Below are positions 49,856-58,710 of a DNA stretch of 64,000 nt, in pieces. A program made the translations under genes and the position numbers. Below the pieces are notes generated by a model, which had not been told where the DNA came from, searched no databases, and worked only from the letters and a program-made list of their open reading frames with translations. The first letter of the stretch is position 1. The number at the start of each line of letters is the position of its first letter. The DNA comes from an uncultured Anaerolineae bacterium (GTDB lineage: Bacteria > Chloroflexota > Anaerolineae > Promineifilales > Promineifilaceae). The stretch spans positions 1 through 64,000 of the forward strand of contig CAJQMR010000020.1 in the NCBI GenBank assembly GCA_905479495.1, in the 5' to 3' direction.

Positions 49856-50965
49856 TTAAGGTTCTAACAAGCCATGTTGGGCAAAGTAGGCCAGCGCTCC
49901 TGGGTGCAGATAAGCGCGAACCTCAATATTTAGCTGAGACAAAGAACTTTTCGGGGTGAGGCGGATCGTCTCATCCTGAGTAAGCTTACTTCCCGGGTCA
50001 CCCTCCAAGAGCATAGATACAAGCTCCGTCATGAGGTCAGTTGGAAAGTCTTCCAGCGCCGCCAGAACAAATGTGACTGCCAGCGTATTAATTTCTGCTT
50101 CCAGGCCGGCGTAAGTACCGGCAGGAATAACAGCCCGGTGAAATATGCCGGGATAGGCCTGCATGATTTGGGCAGCCTCCGCCGCCTCGATGGGAATTAT
50201 GACCATTTTTGACGTCGCTGTGGAGAACGCAGCATTAATTTCGGGGCTGGGAATCCGGCCGCTCCACAAAACGGCATCAATCTCTCCATTTCCTAAGGCG
50301 ATTGTGGCCTCATCCGTTGTGAAAGTCTCAATGGTGAGCGGATTAATTCCCAAAGCTTCTAGCACAAAACCAGCCAGCTCTACGCTAACGCTATCGGGTG
50401 GGCTAATCGAAATTCGCCTTCCCCTGAGGTCGTTGATGGTGGTGATGCCGGTTGCCTCTGTTGTGATGAGTTGTAACGGTTCTTCAAAAAGCGGCAGGAC
50501 CAGGCGCGCCGGCTGACTGTAATCGGGAAAGGTTGGTCTGTCCACTTCAACGCCGCACTTGATGCTCAATGTTTCAATTGGGGCGTCGGGAAAGGCTTGC
50601 ATGAGGTTGCCCTGGTTGGCCAACACAACGTGGTAATCGTAGGCAAAGGCCAGATCGGCCTGCCCGTTGAGCAGCAGCTTCAGATCTTCCATCCTGGATG
50701 AAGTCGTTTTTACGCTCATTTCTGTGTGGGGGATGGTTTGGGTAACGGCCGTTGCCAATGCACTCCCCCACAAATACCGCTCATCTGTAGGGCTGCCGGC
50801 AGCAATGCTCAGCTTGCGCGTCGAGATTTCAGGCAGGGCCGTAGGTGATTCCCAGGTTGGGACGGCCGTTGCTTCCGGCGGAGAAGAAACCGGGGCACAG
50901 CTTGCCACCATCAGCAGTAAAATCAGAAAGATAGCAAGACACACATTTCGCTTGATGTCGATCAT
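49856..50965 (-). CDS. TAXI-family solute-binding lipoprotein
   Basis: 369 residues from the ATG at 50965 (GAGG 7 bases upstream; an in-frame GTG at 50977 is the alternative). Lipobox LLMVASC. The mature protein has the two-lobe TAXI/TRAP-type binding fold: SIAAGSPTDERYLWGSALA, the lobe with GQADLAFAYDYHVVLANQG, TTINDLRGRRISISPPDSVSVELA and the C-terminal ALEDFP...HPGALAYF. No TRAP membrane subunits lie nearby. It stands between the two-component pair and the DMSO-type operon under a promoter like that operon's. It may sense or bind the respired compound; inference. Confidence 0.85.
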   Translation of the reverse strand: MIDIKRNVCLAIFLILLLMVASCAPVSSPPEATAVPTWESPTALPEISTRKLSIAAGSPTDERYLWGSALATAVTQTIPHTEMSVKTTSSRMEDLKLLLNGQADLAFAYDYHVVLANQGNLMQAFPDAPIETLSIKCGVEVDRPTFPDYSQPARLVLPLFEEPLQLITTEATGITTINDLRGRRISISPPDSVSVELAGFVLEALGINPLTIETFTTDEATIALGNGEIDAVLWSGRIPSPEINAAFSTATSKMVIIPIEAAEAAQIMQAYPGIFHRAVIPAGTYAGLEAEINTLAVTFVLAALEDFPTDLMTELVSMLLEGDPGSKLTQDETIRLTPKSSLSQLNIEVRAYLHPGALAYFAQHGLLEP

Positions 50966-51020
50966 TGATCGCCTCACTTGGGCCTGGCCAAATCAATGAC
51001 GCCAGGCAAATAACCGCTAC

Positions 51021-51089
51021 GTGAAATTTAGCACAAAGCAATAGGGAACCTCATCATTAGCGAGTGGAACAGTCTCATCATTCTGATGA
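51021..51089 (-). promoter_or_regulatory. conserved promoter module of the TAXI gene
   Basis: Read along transcription: TCATCA-GAA-TGATGA (51089-51075), CTAATGATGA (51060-51051), CTTTGTGCTAAATTTCAC (51038-51021). Same boxes and spacing as 49753-49821. Confidence 0.7.
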
Positions 51090-51127
51090 TTTAGCGTGAA
51101 CGGTAGTTTGTTTCGAGGAAGCGGGAG

Positions 51128-51775
51128 CTATTCGTCGAGGGTAACCAGGTTGTGGCGCAAGGCATACAGTGCCGCCTGGGTGCGATTGCTGAGACCAAGC
51201 TTATTTAATATGTTGGTGACATGACTGCGTACGGTGGGCAGACTAATCACCAATTTTTCAGCTATTTCGGGATTGTCCAGCCCCTGCGCCACCAATTTAA
51301 TCACTTCAATTTCACGCTCGGTAAGCGAAGATTCAGCATTCTCTTGCTTGTCCTGCTGATTGAGCAATTTGCGGGCAATTGCCGGGTGCAGCGCCATTTC
51401 TCCCCGGTACACATCACGGATAGCGCGAACAAGCTCTTGCGGTGATGAATCTTTGAGCAGGCAGCCCAGCGCCCCGGCATCGAGCGCGGCAAAGATTTTT
51501 TTATCCTCGGTAAAACTGGTAACAACTAATATTTTGGCCTGGGCGTTGGCGGCTTTGATCTCTTCGATCGCTTGCAGCCCATTTTTACGCGGCATTTCCA
51601 AATCCATCACGATCACATCTGGCTTCAGCAATCTGGCCTGGAGCACAGCTTCTTCACCATCTTCGGCGGTGCCAATGACCTCAAATCCGGGCTTAATGGA
51701 AAGCAGACCTTGCAGACCTTCGCGCACCACGGGATGATCGTCAGCGATGAGAATGCGGATATTAGCAGCCGTCAT
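51128..51775 (-). CDS. NarL/LuxR-type response regulator
   Basis: 215 residues. Receiver domain with phospho-acceptor D58 (VIVMDLEMP) and metal site DD at 12-13, then a LuxR-type helix-turn-helix (LTEREIEVIKLVAQGLDNPEIAEKL and VRSHVTNILNKLGLSNRTQA). Overlaps the kinase stop by 4 bases. The natural candidate for binding the TCATCA-N3-TGATGA modules that stand before the next two operons. Confidence 0.94.
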   Translation of the reverse strand: MTAANIRILIADDHPVVREGLQGLLSIKPGFEVIGTAEDGEEAVLQARLLKPDVIVMDLEMPRKNGLQAIEEIKAANAQAKILVVTSFTEDKKIFAALDAGALGCLLKDSSPQELVRAIRDVYRGEMALHPAIARKLLNQQDKQENAESSLTEREIEVIKLVAQGLDNPEIAEKLVISLPTVRSHVTNILNKLGLSNRTQAALYALRHNLVTLDE

Positions 51776-53313
51776 GTGAGCGCCTCGGGTTGAAGATTGG
51801 CTTCAGGCTGCTGGTAGGATACGGCCGTATTTCCCCCAAGCGGTATGGTTACGCTCACCGTTGTGCCTGCCTGTGACTCAATTTCAAACAGGCCGCCCAA
51901 CTGCCGGATGCGCTGGCGCATACTGCTTATGCCCAACCGACCTTCCAGCTCAACGGCCGTTGGGTCAAACCCCTTACCATCGTCGGTAACGCTAAGAAAA
52001 ACGCTGCCCTCATCGGTATGTAGGCGAACGAGAACGGCCGTTGCCTCGGCATGTTTCAACGCATTATTGAGCGCCTCATTGGTAATGCGATACAAGCATT
52101 CCTCGATGTGAGGCGGCAAATCGGCACTGATATTTACCTGTAACGCAGCCGAAATACCGACGCGCTGCTCCACCGCGGTCAGCCGACTCTCAATGGCTCC
52201 TTCCAGACCATCGTGGTCAAGCGCCGCAGGACGCAGTTCATACAGCAGCAGCCGCATTTCGCGCAAGGCCTGCTGCGAAATTTCGCCAATGCGGGCTATC
52301 CGCTCACGGGCCGGTTCCACCTCCCCCGCTGCAAGCAAGCCGCTGCCCCATTCGGCAAACAAGCTCAAGCTGTATAGCGACTGGGTCACCGAATCATGCA
52401 GTTCCCGCGCCAACCGTTCGCGCTCTGCCCTGATTGCTGCCCGCTTGCTTTCAGTCAGATCGTACAGTAGCACCACCACACCGCTAAACTTTTCGCTAAT
52501 ATCCAACATACGTTCCAGCTTGACGTTAAAAAAGCGCATGCCTTGAACGGTGTTAAAAGTTTTTTCTGCATTCAGGGTACTTACATCGCTTTGGAATAAT
52601 ACAGCCAACTCATCCAACAACCAGGGCAGTGCCGGCCTGTTTTGTTCCGGATCATAATAAATGTCACCGGGCATAGCAGCGCCAATGAGCAGCTTCGCCG
52701 CCGCGTGGTTCATATTGGTCACGTCGCCATTGTTATCCAGTAAAATGACCGGGTCATGCAGGCTTTCAAATATGGTGAGATATTTGTTTTTTTCATTAGC
52801 TAAAAAGCGATTGGTGGCTTGCAGCTCATTGAGCCTTTCCTGTTTGGTCGCCGCCGCCCACTCGGCACACAGACCCAGTTCAATGCGATCAAAACAGCGG
52901 CCAACAATGTAGCCATAACGCCATTGCGTTTCTGCATCAAATCCGGCGGTTTGGACGAGGTCTAAATAACATTGGCGATAATATTTAAACAAACTTAAAA
53001 ACATGCCCAGGGTTAAGCCGCGTGACCGGTGCTTTTGTGCTTCCTGGATGCCAAAGATAGCAAAAGGGTCTTGCGTATAATCTTCGTCTGGGCGCAGTTC
53101 AAGATTTTTTATATCAAGCAACAGCGCCTTTTGCAGCGTCTGTGAAAGATTTTCAATGGAAATGCGCCACGCTTCCGCCAGCGTTGAGGTGTACTTTACG
53201 AAATCTTGCTCTTTGGCGTAATGCAAGATGCGGTGCATCAGCCACTCTTCATTTTCTGTTATTAGTTGCTGTAGCTGTTTCATATGGCCTGCCATAGGTT
53301 GCCAACAGATCAT
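51772..53313 (-). CDS. cytoplasmic sensor histidine kinase, NarX/DegS type
   Basis: 513 residues from the ATG at 53313, which has GGGAG upstream (an earlier in-frame start at 53364 is less likely). N-terminal all-helical domain of about 180 residues resembling RsbRD_N-type sensors, then a PAS domain (NKYLTIFESLHDPVILLDNNGDVTNMN), then HisKA_3 with the phospho-accepting histidine in ARELHDSVTQSLYSL, and a HATPase domain (ITNEALNNALKHAEA, DDGKGFDP). No membrane segment, so the signal is probably intracellular (redox or bound cofactor). It forms an operon with the response regulator. Confidence 0.88.
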   Translation of the reverse strand: MICWQPMAGHMKQLQQLITENEEWLMHRILHYAKEQDFVKYTSTLAEAWRISIENLSQTLQKALLLDIKNLELRPDEDYTQDPFAIFGIQEAQKHRSRGLTLGMFLSLFKYYRQCYLDLVQTAGFDAETQWRYGYIVGRCFDRIELGLCAEWAAATKQERLNELQATNRFLANEKNKYLTIFESLHDPVILLDNNGDVTNMNHAAAKLLIGAAMPGDIYYDPEQNRPALPWLLDELAVLFQSDVSTLNAEKTFNTVQGMRFFNVKLERMLDISEKFSGVVVLLYDLTESKRAAIRAERERLARELHDSVTQSLYSLSLFAEWGSGLLAAGEVEPARERIARIGEISQQALREMRLLLYELRPAALDHDGLEGAIESRLTAVEQRVGISAALQVNISADLPPHIEECLYRITNEALNNALKHAEATAVLVRLHTDEGSVFLSVTDDGKGFDPTAVELEGRLGISSMRQRIRQLGGLFEIESQAGTTVSVTIPLGGNTAVSYQQPEANLQPEALT

Positions 53314-53526
53314 CAAATATATCTCCCATTCTAGATTGCAAGGACGTTTATAGCAAAAGCTCAAAAACGTTCATCCGCTTTGACCTACAATTTGCTAGCA
53401 GGAGATCGGGCGTTTGAGGAAGCAAGCATCTTCAGAACGAAGGCGAGCGGCCTTTGAGGCTCCCTTGCTTTGAGAAATAGATTTGCCTGCTTTCCCGATA
53501 AGAAGAGAGGTTGAGCGAAACGGCCG
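53314..53526. other. intergenic region upstream of the kinase gene
   Basis: 213 bases. Nothing like the conserved TCATCA module is seen here, so the kinase/regulator pair is not under that module. No clear promoter was recognised. Confidence 0.4.
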
Positions 53527-55173
53527 TTAAGGCGCAATCTGCGACCCAACTAATGCCGTGGATTGAATACTGCCATCTTCATAGGTAATGGTGATGTGAT
53601 ACACGGTACCTTCTGGTGCGTCTCGGAATGGCTTAAAATATAAATCGGCCGTTCCAGGAATTGGCGTTTCTGCATGAAGTAACCAATTGGAAGCTGGATC
53701 ACAAGGAGTTGCCCAAACACCCCCGCCAGCCATATCATCCACACGGTAACTAATTGCCTGGACATCTGTTTTTAGATTCGTTAGCTGAATATGGGCATTA
53801 TCCGGTTCCGTACCAGTCGTACACCCAACGCCAGCAAAGCTTGCACCATCCTGACCTAAAAAGACAGGTTTCAAGTAAAGCGTATACAAATATCCATGAT
53901 AAATCGTTGCTTCCTTAATGGTTGCAATGAGATCGTCATTTAGAACTTGAATATCATCGCGAGGAGGACCATTAACTTCATAGGCAGTAAGATAAAGAAC
54001 AAATACCACGGGTTTAACAATTGCTTCCCCCGCAGTTAGGGTCACATTTTCTATAATAGAATTTGGCACCAATGATTCTCGTAAAAATGGCGCTGCTTGT
54101 GGTTGTGTAGCGACGTGGGCATTTGTAAAAGCTGATGAAGGTACAGGGGTAAGTTCAGAGACAACTGCTGGCAAAAAAGTATATTCATCAAGATCAGTAG
54201 ATATAACGGGAATGGTTGTTGGTGTGGGAGTGGCTGTAGGTGTAGCCGTTGGTGTTTGTGTGGGAGTGACTGTAGGTGTCGGTGTAGGCGCATAAGCGCC
54301 ATCAAATAAATAGTCCCACCAATTTGGCTGATAGGCACCATTTCTATCTCGGTTAGTGTTATTCAAACCGGGAAAGTTTTGCAGCCACCAAATATGATAT
54401 CCATATGCCGTACAACCCCAGTCTTGGCAATTAATCTCTGTTGGAACCGCGGAACCATCCATACTCCAATCCAGGCAAATTGAATCCCAGAATGCTAGTT
54501 CGTTATAGATGTATTCTCGATTATCTTCCTGGGTAATATTGGGCGGAAAATGCACATCACCACAGCCTCCAATATGGTTATTGCCTGGAAATGGGCGTGC
54601 CACAAAGCCATAGGTATCACTCAACAAGGGTTCACAGCCTTCAAAGGTACCATAAGGATCACCAAGAGCATCCCACGGCCAATTCTCGGTAGAGATGTCA
54701 CAGGGTTGGCTGTGCCCCATCAATCCTTCCATCCGATGTCCATAAGTGTGTAAGTTCGTTTTACCCACCCCCGTGTAATTAAAAACCATTGTTGTAACAA
54801 CTTCACCACAATCAGGTGTCAAACCAGTCCAACCAGGGCCTGTTGTTGTCCATTCCCACAGGTGACCTAAGGTGACTCCATCGCCATTACCTGCCCAAAT
54901 CCAAATCTCATCAATTTCACCAGAAACTACTAGATCACATAGATTATAATTCTCAAACAAAGGAGTGTAATCTCCCCATCCCCCAGGTAACAGTGGCAAT
55001 ATGATTGGATCTTCGTAGATAGTGTCGTTATAGACCTGATACTCCATATAAGGGACAGGATCAGATTCAGCTCCAACAACTATCTGCTGGGTATTCGGAG
55101 AAGTTGCTGCTTGAAAAACAAAAGCGAACACAATTGCTATTGCAACTAAGGTTACTATTAGAAAACGTTTCAT
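53527..55173 (-). CDS. secreted protein, paralogue B of a tandem pair, function unknown
   Basis: 548 residues. N-terminal signal peptide or anchor (KRFLIVTLVAIAIVFAFVFQA), then a large domain (about 40-300) with IDEIWIWAGNGDG, LHTYGHRMEGLM, GGCGDVHFPPN and WWLQNFPGLNN, a Thr/Pro-rich linker (about 300-330) and a second domain of about 190 residues containing YHGYLYTLYLKPVFLG and GVWATPCDP. The HxxGH-like stretch in the first domain may bind a metal. It is clearly homologous over its whole length to the neighbour at 55210-56841. I do not recognise the family. Confidence 0.65.
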   Translation of the reverse strand: MKRFLIVTLVAIAIVFAFVFQAATSPNTQQIVVGAESDPVPYMEYQVYNDTIYEDPIILPLLPGGWGDYTPLFENYNLCDLVVSGEIDEIWIWAGNGDGVTLGHLWEWTTTGPGWTGLTPDCGEVVTTMVFNYTGVGKTNLHTYGHRMEGLMGHSQPCDISTENWPWDALGDPYGTFEGCEPLLSDTYGFVARPFPGNNHIGGCGDVHFPPNITQEDNREYIYNELAFWDSICLDWSMDGSAVPTEINCQDWGCTAYGYHIWWLQNFPGLNNTNRDRNGAYQPNWWDYLFDGAYAPTPTPTVTPTQTPTATPTATPTPTTIPVISTDLDEYTFLPAVVSELTPVPSSAFTNAHVATQPQAAPFLRESLVPNSIIENVTLTAGEAIVKPVVFVLYLTAYEVNGPPRDDIQVLNDDLIATIKEATIYHGYLYTLYLKPVFLGQDGASFAGVGCTTGTEPDNAHIQLTNLKTDVQAISYRVDDMAGGGVWATPCDPASNWLLHAETPIPGTADLYFKPFRDAPEGTVYHITITYEDGSIQSTALVGSQIAP

Positions 55174-55209
55174 GTCATTTTCCCATATCGATCATCTTTC
55201 ATTTTGCCA

Positions 55210-56841
55210 TTATGGCGCAATCTGCGTTCCCACCAGGGCTGTGGATTGCACACTGCCGTCATCATAGGTCATGGTGATAGTGTAAATGGTGCCATCTGGT
55301 GCAACACGGAAGGGTTTGAAGTACACGTCTGCTGTGCCTGGCGCGCTCGATTCCACATGAAGCAGCCAGTTTGAAGTTGGATCGCAGGGAGTGGCCCAAA
55401 CGCCACCACTATCATCCTGAACACGATAGCTAACGGCCGTAACATCCGTTTTCAAACCATTAAGCTGAATATGGGCGTTGTCGGGCACTGTGCCAGCCGC
55501 GCAGCCAACCCCGGCAAAGTCAGCCCCATCCTGACCCAAAAATGTGGCTTGAAGGTATGGAGAATATACATATCCATGATAAATTGTCGCTTCTTTTAAC
55601 CCAGCAATGAGTTCAGCATTCATGACTTCTACATCATTAATGGGTGCGCCATTGGCAGCATAAGCCGTCAGGTTAATAACAAAAACAACCGGCTTCACGA
55701 CCGCTTCAACGGCCGTTACCGTTTTACTTGCCACAATCATGTTTGGCTGGGTTACCGCCAACTCTGGACGACCAGTTATCGGTTTGGTAGCAATATGCAC
55801 GTTGGCAAATGTGTTGGCATTTAAAGGGGGTGAAATTACAAGTGGTAAGAAATTATATTCGTCTGGATTTGCTGGTGGATCAGAGATGGGTGTAGGCGTT
55901 ATGGTTGGTGTGGCAGTCGCTGTGGGCGTTGCTGTTGGTGTGGGGACGGGAACATAAGCACCGTCAAATAAATAATCCCACCAATTAGGATGATACGCAC
56001 CATTTCTGTCCCGATTTATATTATTCAACCCAGGAAAATTCTGCATCCACCAGATTTGATAGCCATATTCCGTACAGCCCCAAATTTGGCAGTTAAACTG
56101 CGTCACCGAGGCAGAACCATCCTGGCTCCAATCAAGACAAAGTGAATCAGCAAGCGTTAGCTCATTATAAATGTACTCTCGATTATCTTCTTGCGACATA
56201 TTGGGCGGAAAATGGACGTCACCGCAGCCACCCACATGGTTATTGTCTGGAAAGGGGCGTGCCACATAACCGTAGCTGTCGCTCAACAAAGACCCGCAGG
56301 CAGTAAAGTCACCACTGGTATCGCCGAGTGCATTCCAGGGCCAGTTGGCTGTTGAAAAATCACAGGGCTGGTAATGTCGCATAAGCCCTTCCATGCGATG
56401 GCCATAGCTGTGTAATGCTGAACCAATTTCCCGTGTGTAATTGTAAACCATTGTCGTCACAACTTCTCCACAATTTGGAGCCAGTCCGCTCCAGCCAGGG
56501 CCGGTTGTTGTCCATTCCAACAGGTTGCCCAAGATAACACCGTCGCCATTGCCAGCCCAAATCCAAATTTCATCAATCTCACCGGCTGTCACTAAATCAC
56601 ACAGATTGTATTTGCTGAACAAAGCAGCATAGTCCCCCATGCCGCCAGGCAGTACGGGCAATGGCTCTGAATCGACCACAATGGTGTCATTGTAAACCTG
56701 GTATTCCATGTAAGGGATTGGTTCGGCAGGAGGTTCACCGCCCATGACAACCATTTGAGCCTCGCGCCGAGTTGCGGTTTGAAACAGAAGAACAGCAACG
56801 GTAATGATGGCAATTAGGCTAATGGTTGCGATGCGTTTCAT
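55210..56841 (-). CDS. secreted protein, paralogue A of a tandem pair, function unknown
   Basis: 543 residues, with the same signal, domain, Thr/Pro linker and C-terminal domain order as the gene 36 bases downstream, and very similar residues in all key stretches (IDEIWIWAGNGDG, LHSYGHRMEGLM, GGCGDVHFPPN, WWMQNFPGLNN). The linker and the beginning of the second domain differ most. AGGAG precedes the ATG. A TATAAT on the minus strand at 56917-56912 is a possible -10. Recent tandem duplication, probably for an extracellular role such as binding or peptidase-like activity; not supported beyond motif similarity. Confidence 0.65.
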   Translation of the reverse strand: MKRIATISLIAIITVAVLLFQTATRREAQMVVMGGEPPAEPIPYMEYQVYNDTIVVDSEPLPVLPGGMGDYAALFSKYNLCDLVTAGEIDEIWIWAGNGDGVILGNLLEWTTTGPGWSGLAPNCGEVVTTMVYNYTREIGSALHSYGHRMEGLMRHYQPCDFSTANWPWNALGDTSGDFTACGSLLSDSYGYVARPFPDNNHVGGCGDVHFPPNMSQEDNREYIYNELTLADSLCLDWSQDGSASVTQFNCQIWGCTEYGYQIWWMQNFPGLNNINRDRNGAYHPNWWDYLFDGAYVPVPTPTATPTATATPTITPTPISDPPANPDEYNFLPLVISPPLNANTFANVHIATKPITGRPELAVTQPNMIVASKTVTAVEAVVKPVVFVINLTAYAANGAPINDVEVMNAELIAGLKEATIYHGYVYSPYLQATFLGQDGADFAGVGCAAGTVPDNAHIQLNGLKTDVTAVSYRVQDDSGGVWATPCDPTSNWLLHVESSAPGTADVYFKPFRVAPDGTIYTITMTYDDGSVQSTALVGTQIAP

Positions 56842-56944
56842 TATGAGCTCCTGAATTCATCAAGTTGGACAAGTGATCCTGGCACAAACACAAAATGGCT
56901 CTGACTGCGCATATTATACCTATTTTGCTTTGAATTTTGGAGTT

Positions 56945-57820
56945 TTATTTGGGGGAAATGGTGATGACACTGGGGACGGCAACAAAGGCGGGGATGCTCT
57001 CAGGGGGATTGGCCAGGATGAGGCCAGTGGAGGTGCCACCGTCGAGGTTGAGGGCGTTAACCAAGCCAAAGTCGGCGCTGGCTAAATAGCTGCTGAGTTC
57101 GGCGAGGGTAAAACCACCCCACTGTGCCAGGATGAGGAGGAGACGGCCGTCTCCATCCACCCCAATTACCGTGCGCCGTGCGGCATCCAAGTCGGCGTTC
57201 TGGTAGGCGGGTTCACCGTTGAGCACCAGCATGGGGAAGGCTTGCAAAGCATAAGCGAAGGTTTCTGTGGGTTGATACGGCCGTTCCACCAACGATCTCA
57301 CCGCCACCCCATCCGCATCCATCGTCACCATGCCGCCAAAACCCACGTAGCTGCTGCCGCTGGCCTGCCCATCCACCACAATCAGCCCCGTAGCCAGGAA
57401 CTCCTCGGTGAAAAAGCCGCCGTTGACCACCAGCAAAGCCCCTGTTTCTTCCTGCCAGGCGGCCAACGTTTTGGGCTGGCCAGGACTGTACCCGATGCGA
57501 AACGCAAACAACGCCGGGTCTATGCGCAAAAGGTAAAGCTGTTCGGTTTGACGGCCGTTGTCATTCAGCAAGCGTATCGTGCGCCGTTCCAGGCCAGCTT
57601 GAAGCAGCTCCCAGCCACTGTCTGGGGCGGGTGAAGGGGTAGGCGATGCGGGCATCGCTGGGTGACTGGGTGACAAGGTGATCTGTAAAGTAGGCGTGGG
57701 TTGTACAGTCGCAGGCTGGGTACTAAAAGGTGTAGAGGGAACGGCCGTTGCGACAGGCATTGTACAAGCCACCAGCAATCCCACCAACAGCCCCCCGATT
57801 AACCATTTACAGTTTACCAT
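56945..57820 (-). CDS. phosphodiester glycosidase (NAGPA)-family lipoprotein
   Basis: 291 residues from the ATG at 57820. The lipobox LLVAC follows a short signal peptide. Thr/Pro-rich spacer, then the NAGPA domain (DUF2233) with LLVVNGGFFTEEFLATGLIVVDG, AYALQAFPMLVLNGEP, RRTVIGVDGDGRLLLILAQ and LNALNLDGGTSTGL, the usual core of this family of exo-glycosidase-like proteins. Its start codon lies within ATGGTTAATGGTAAA words like those in spacers, and no ribosome-binding site is seen. It starts 7 bases beyond the stop of the DUF2344 gene. Function in the cell envelope is inference. Confidence 0.82.
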   Translation of the reverse strand: MVNCKWLIGGLLVGLLVACTMPVATAVPSTPFSTQPATVQPTPTLQITLSPSHPAMPASPTPSPAPDSGWELLQAGLERRTIRLLNDNGRQTEQLYLLRIDPALFAFRIGYSPGQPKTLAAWQEETGALLVVNGGFFTEEFLATGLIVVDGQASGSSYVGFGGMVTMDADGVAVRSLVERPYQPTETFAYALQAFPMLVLNGEPAYQNADLDAARRTVIGVDGDGRLLLILAQWGGFTLAELSSYLASADFGLVNALNLDGGTSTGLILANPPESIPAFVAVPSVITISPK

Positions 57821-57827
57821 TAACCAT

Positions 57828-58493
57828 TCAGGCTGTTTCTGCCAGCACCATGCCCACACGATGAACCCGCACGTCCAGCGGATCAAACCCTAACGTGTCC
57901 AGCACTTCATCCGGGCGACCCGTTTTGGCGGGCTCCAGACAGAGATCCATGTGAATATGCACCTGCCCGCCTTCGTCCTGGGTCGTGGCGAGATCGCGGA
58001 TTAACGGCCGTAAATCATACACCTTCTTTTTTCCTCGCCGCTCCCGCACCCTTTCCAGCTTGTCTGCTGCCAAAATTGCGGCAACTTTGGCCTGTAATTC
58101 CGCAAAATCAACAGGGTCCAGCGGCGTAGCCACATAGGTGGAAGATTGGGTCATTGCCTGTAGGGAAGGTCCGCTAACCGGCACATCTGCTACTTGCAAA
58201 ACAACGATGCCCGGTGCCATTTTAGCCATCAGCTGCTGCCGAGCCTGTTCTGGCTCCATGCGTTCTGCCAGCAAAATGTCGGCCAACTCATATTCACTGG
58301 TATAGCCCAACGGCAAAGCCGTGGCCATTTGCATTCGGGGACGACGGTTGAATCCCTGTGTGTAGGCTACCGGAATCTTGGCGCGATTTAGGGCGCGCTC
58401 CAGAGTACGAGCCAGGTCAAGATGGCTAATATAGCGGGCAGCCCCCCCCTTGCTAAAGATCAAGCGTAACCGCTGTACATAATTCGCTTGCAT
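57828..58493 (-). CDS. DUF2344 (radical SAM-linked) protein
   Basis: 221 residues. RLIFSKGGAARYISHLDLARTLERALNRAKIPVAYTQGFNRRPRM, followed by PLGYTSEYELADILL, is the signature of TIGR03936/DUF2344, usually encoded beside or fused with a radical SAM protein (TIGR03960) and often near rne/rng or ribosomal protein genes. Here no radical SAM gene is adjacent within the window. The biochemical role is unknown. Start MQANYVQR, no strong ribosome-binding site. Confidence 0.85.
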   Translation of the reverse strand: MQANYVQRLRLIFSKGGAARYISHLDLARTLERALNRAKIPVAYTQGFNRRPRMQMATALPLGYTSEYELADILLAERMEPEQARQQLMAKMAPGIVVLQVADVPVSGPSLQAMTQSSTYVATPLDPVDFAELQAKVAAILAADKLERVRERRGKKKVYDLRPLIRDLATTQDEGGQVHIHMDLCLEPAKTGRPDEVLDTLGFDPLDVRVHRVGMVLAETA

Positions 58494-58710
58494 GTTATTT
58501 ATCTATTGTATAATGATTACCCGTAATTTGAACCATAAGGAATGTATTCTAACTTAAACAAGAAGCCGAGTCATATTGTCTGATGACAGACTGGGGATTC
58601 CGCCACCTACACTTCGCAACCACCGCCCCGATTCATTATCAAAACACCCGCAAACTTACCAGCAATGGCTGTCGATGACGCTATATATTTAGGAAGAACG
58701 AGGGTTACCA
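58494..58710. other. divergent intergenic region
   Basis: 217 bases between DUF2344 (minus) and the kinase set (plus). A TATAAT lies near 58509 on the plus strand, and GAGGG lies before the kinase ATG. No operator or repeat recognised. Confidence 0.35.

Noticed and set aside
49856..50965. TAXI protein as part of a complete TRAP transporter
   Set aside because: No large or small TRAP membrane subunit lies nearby.
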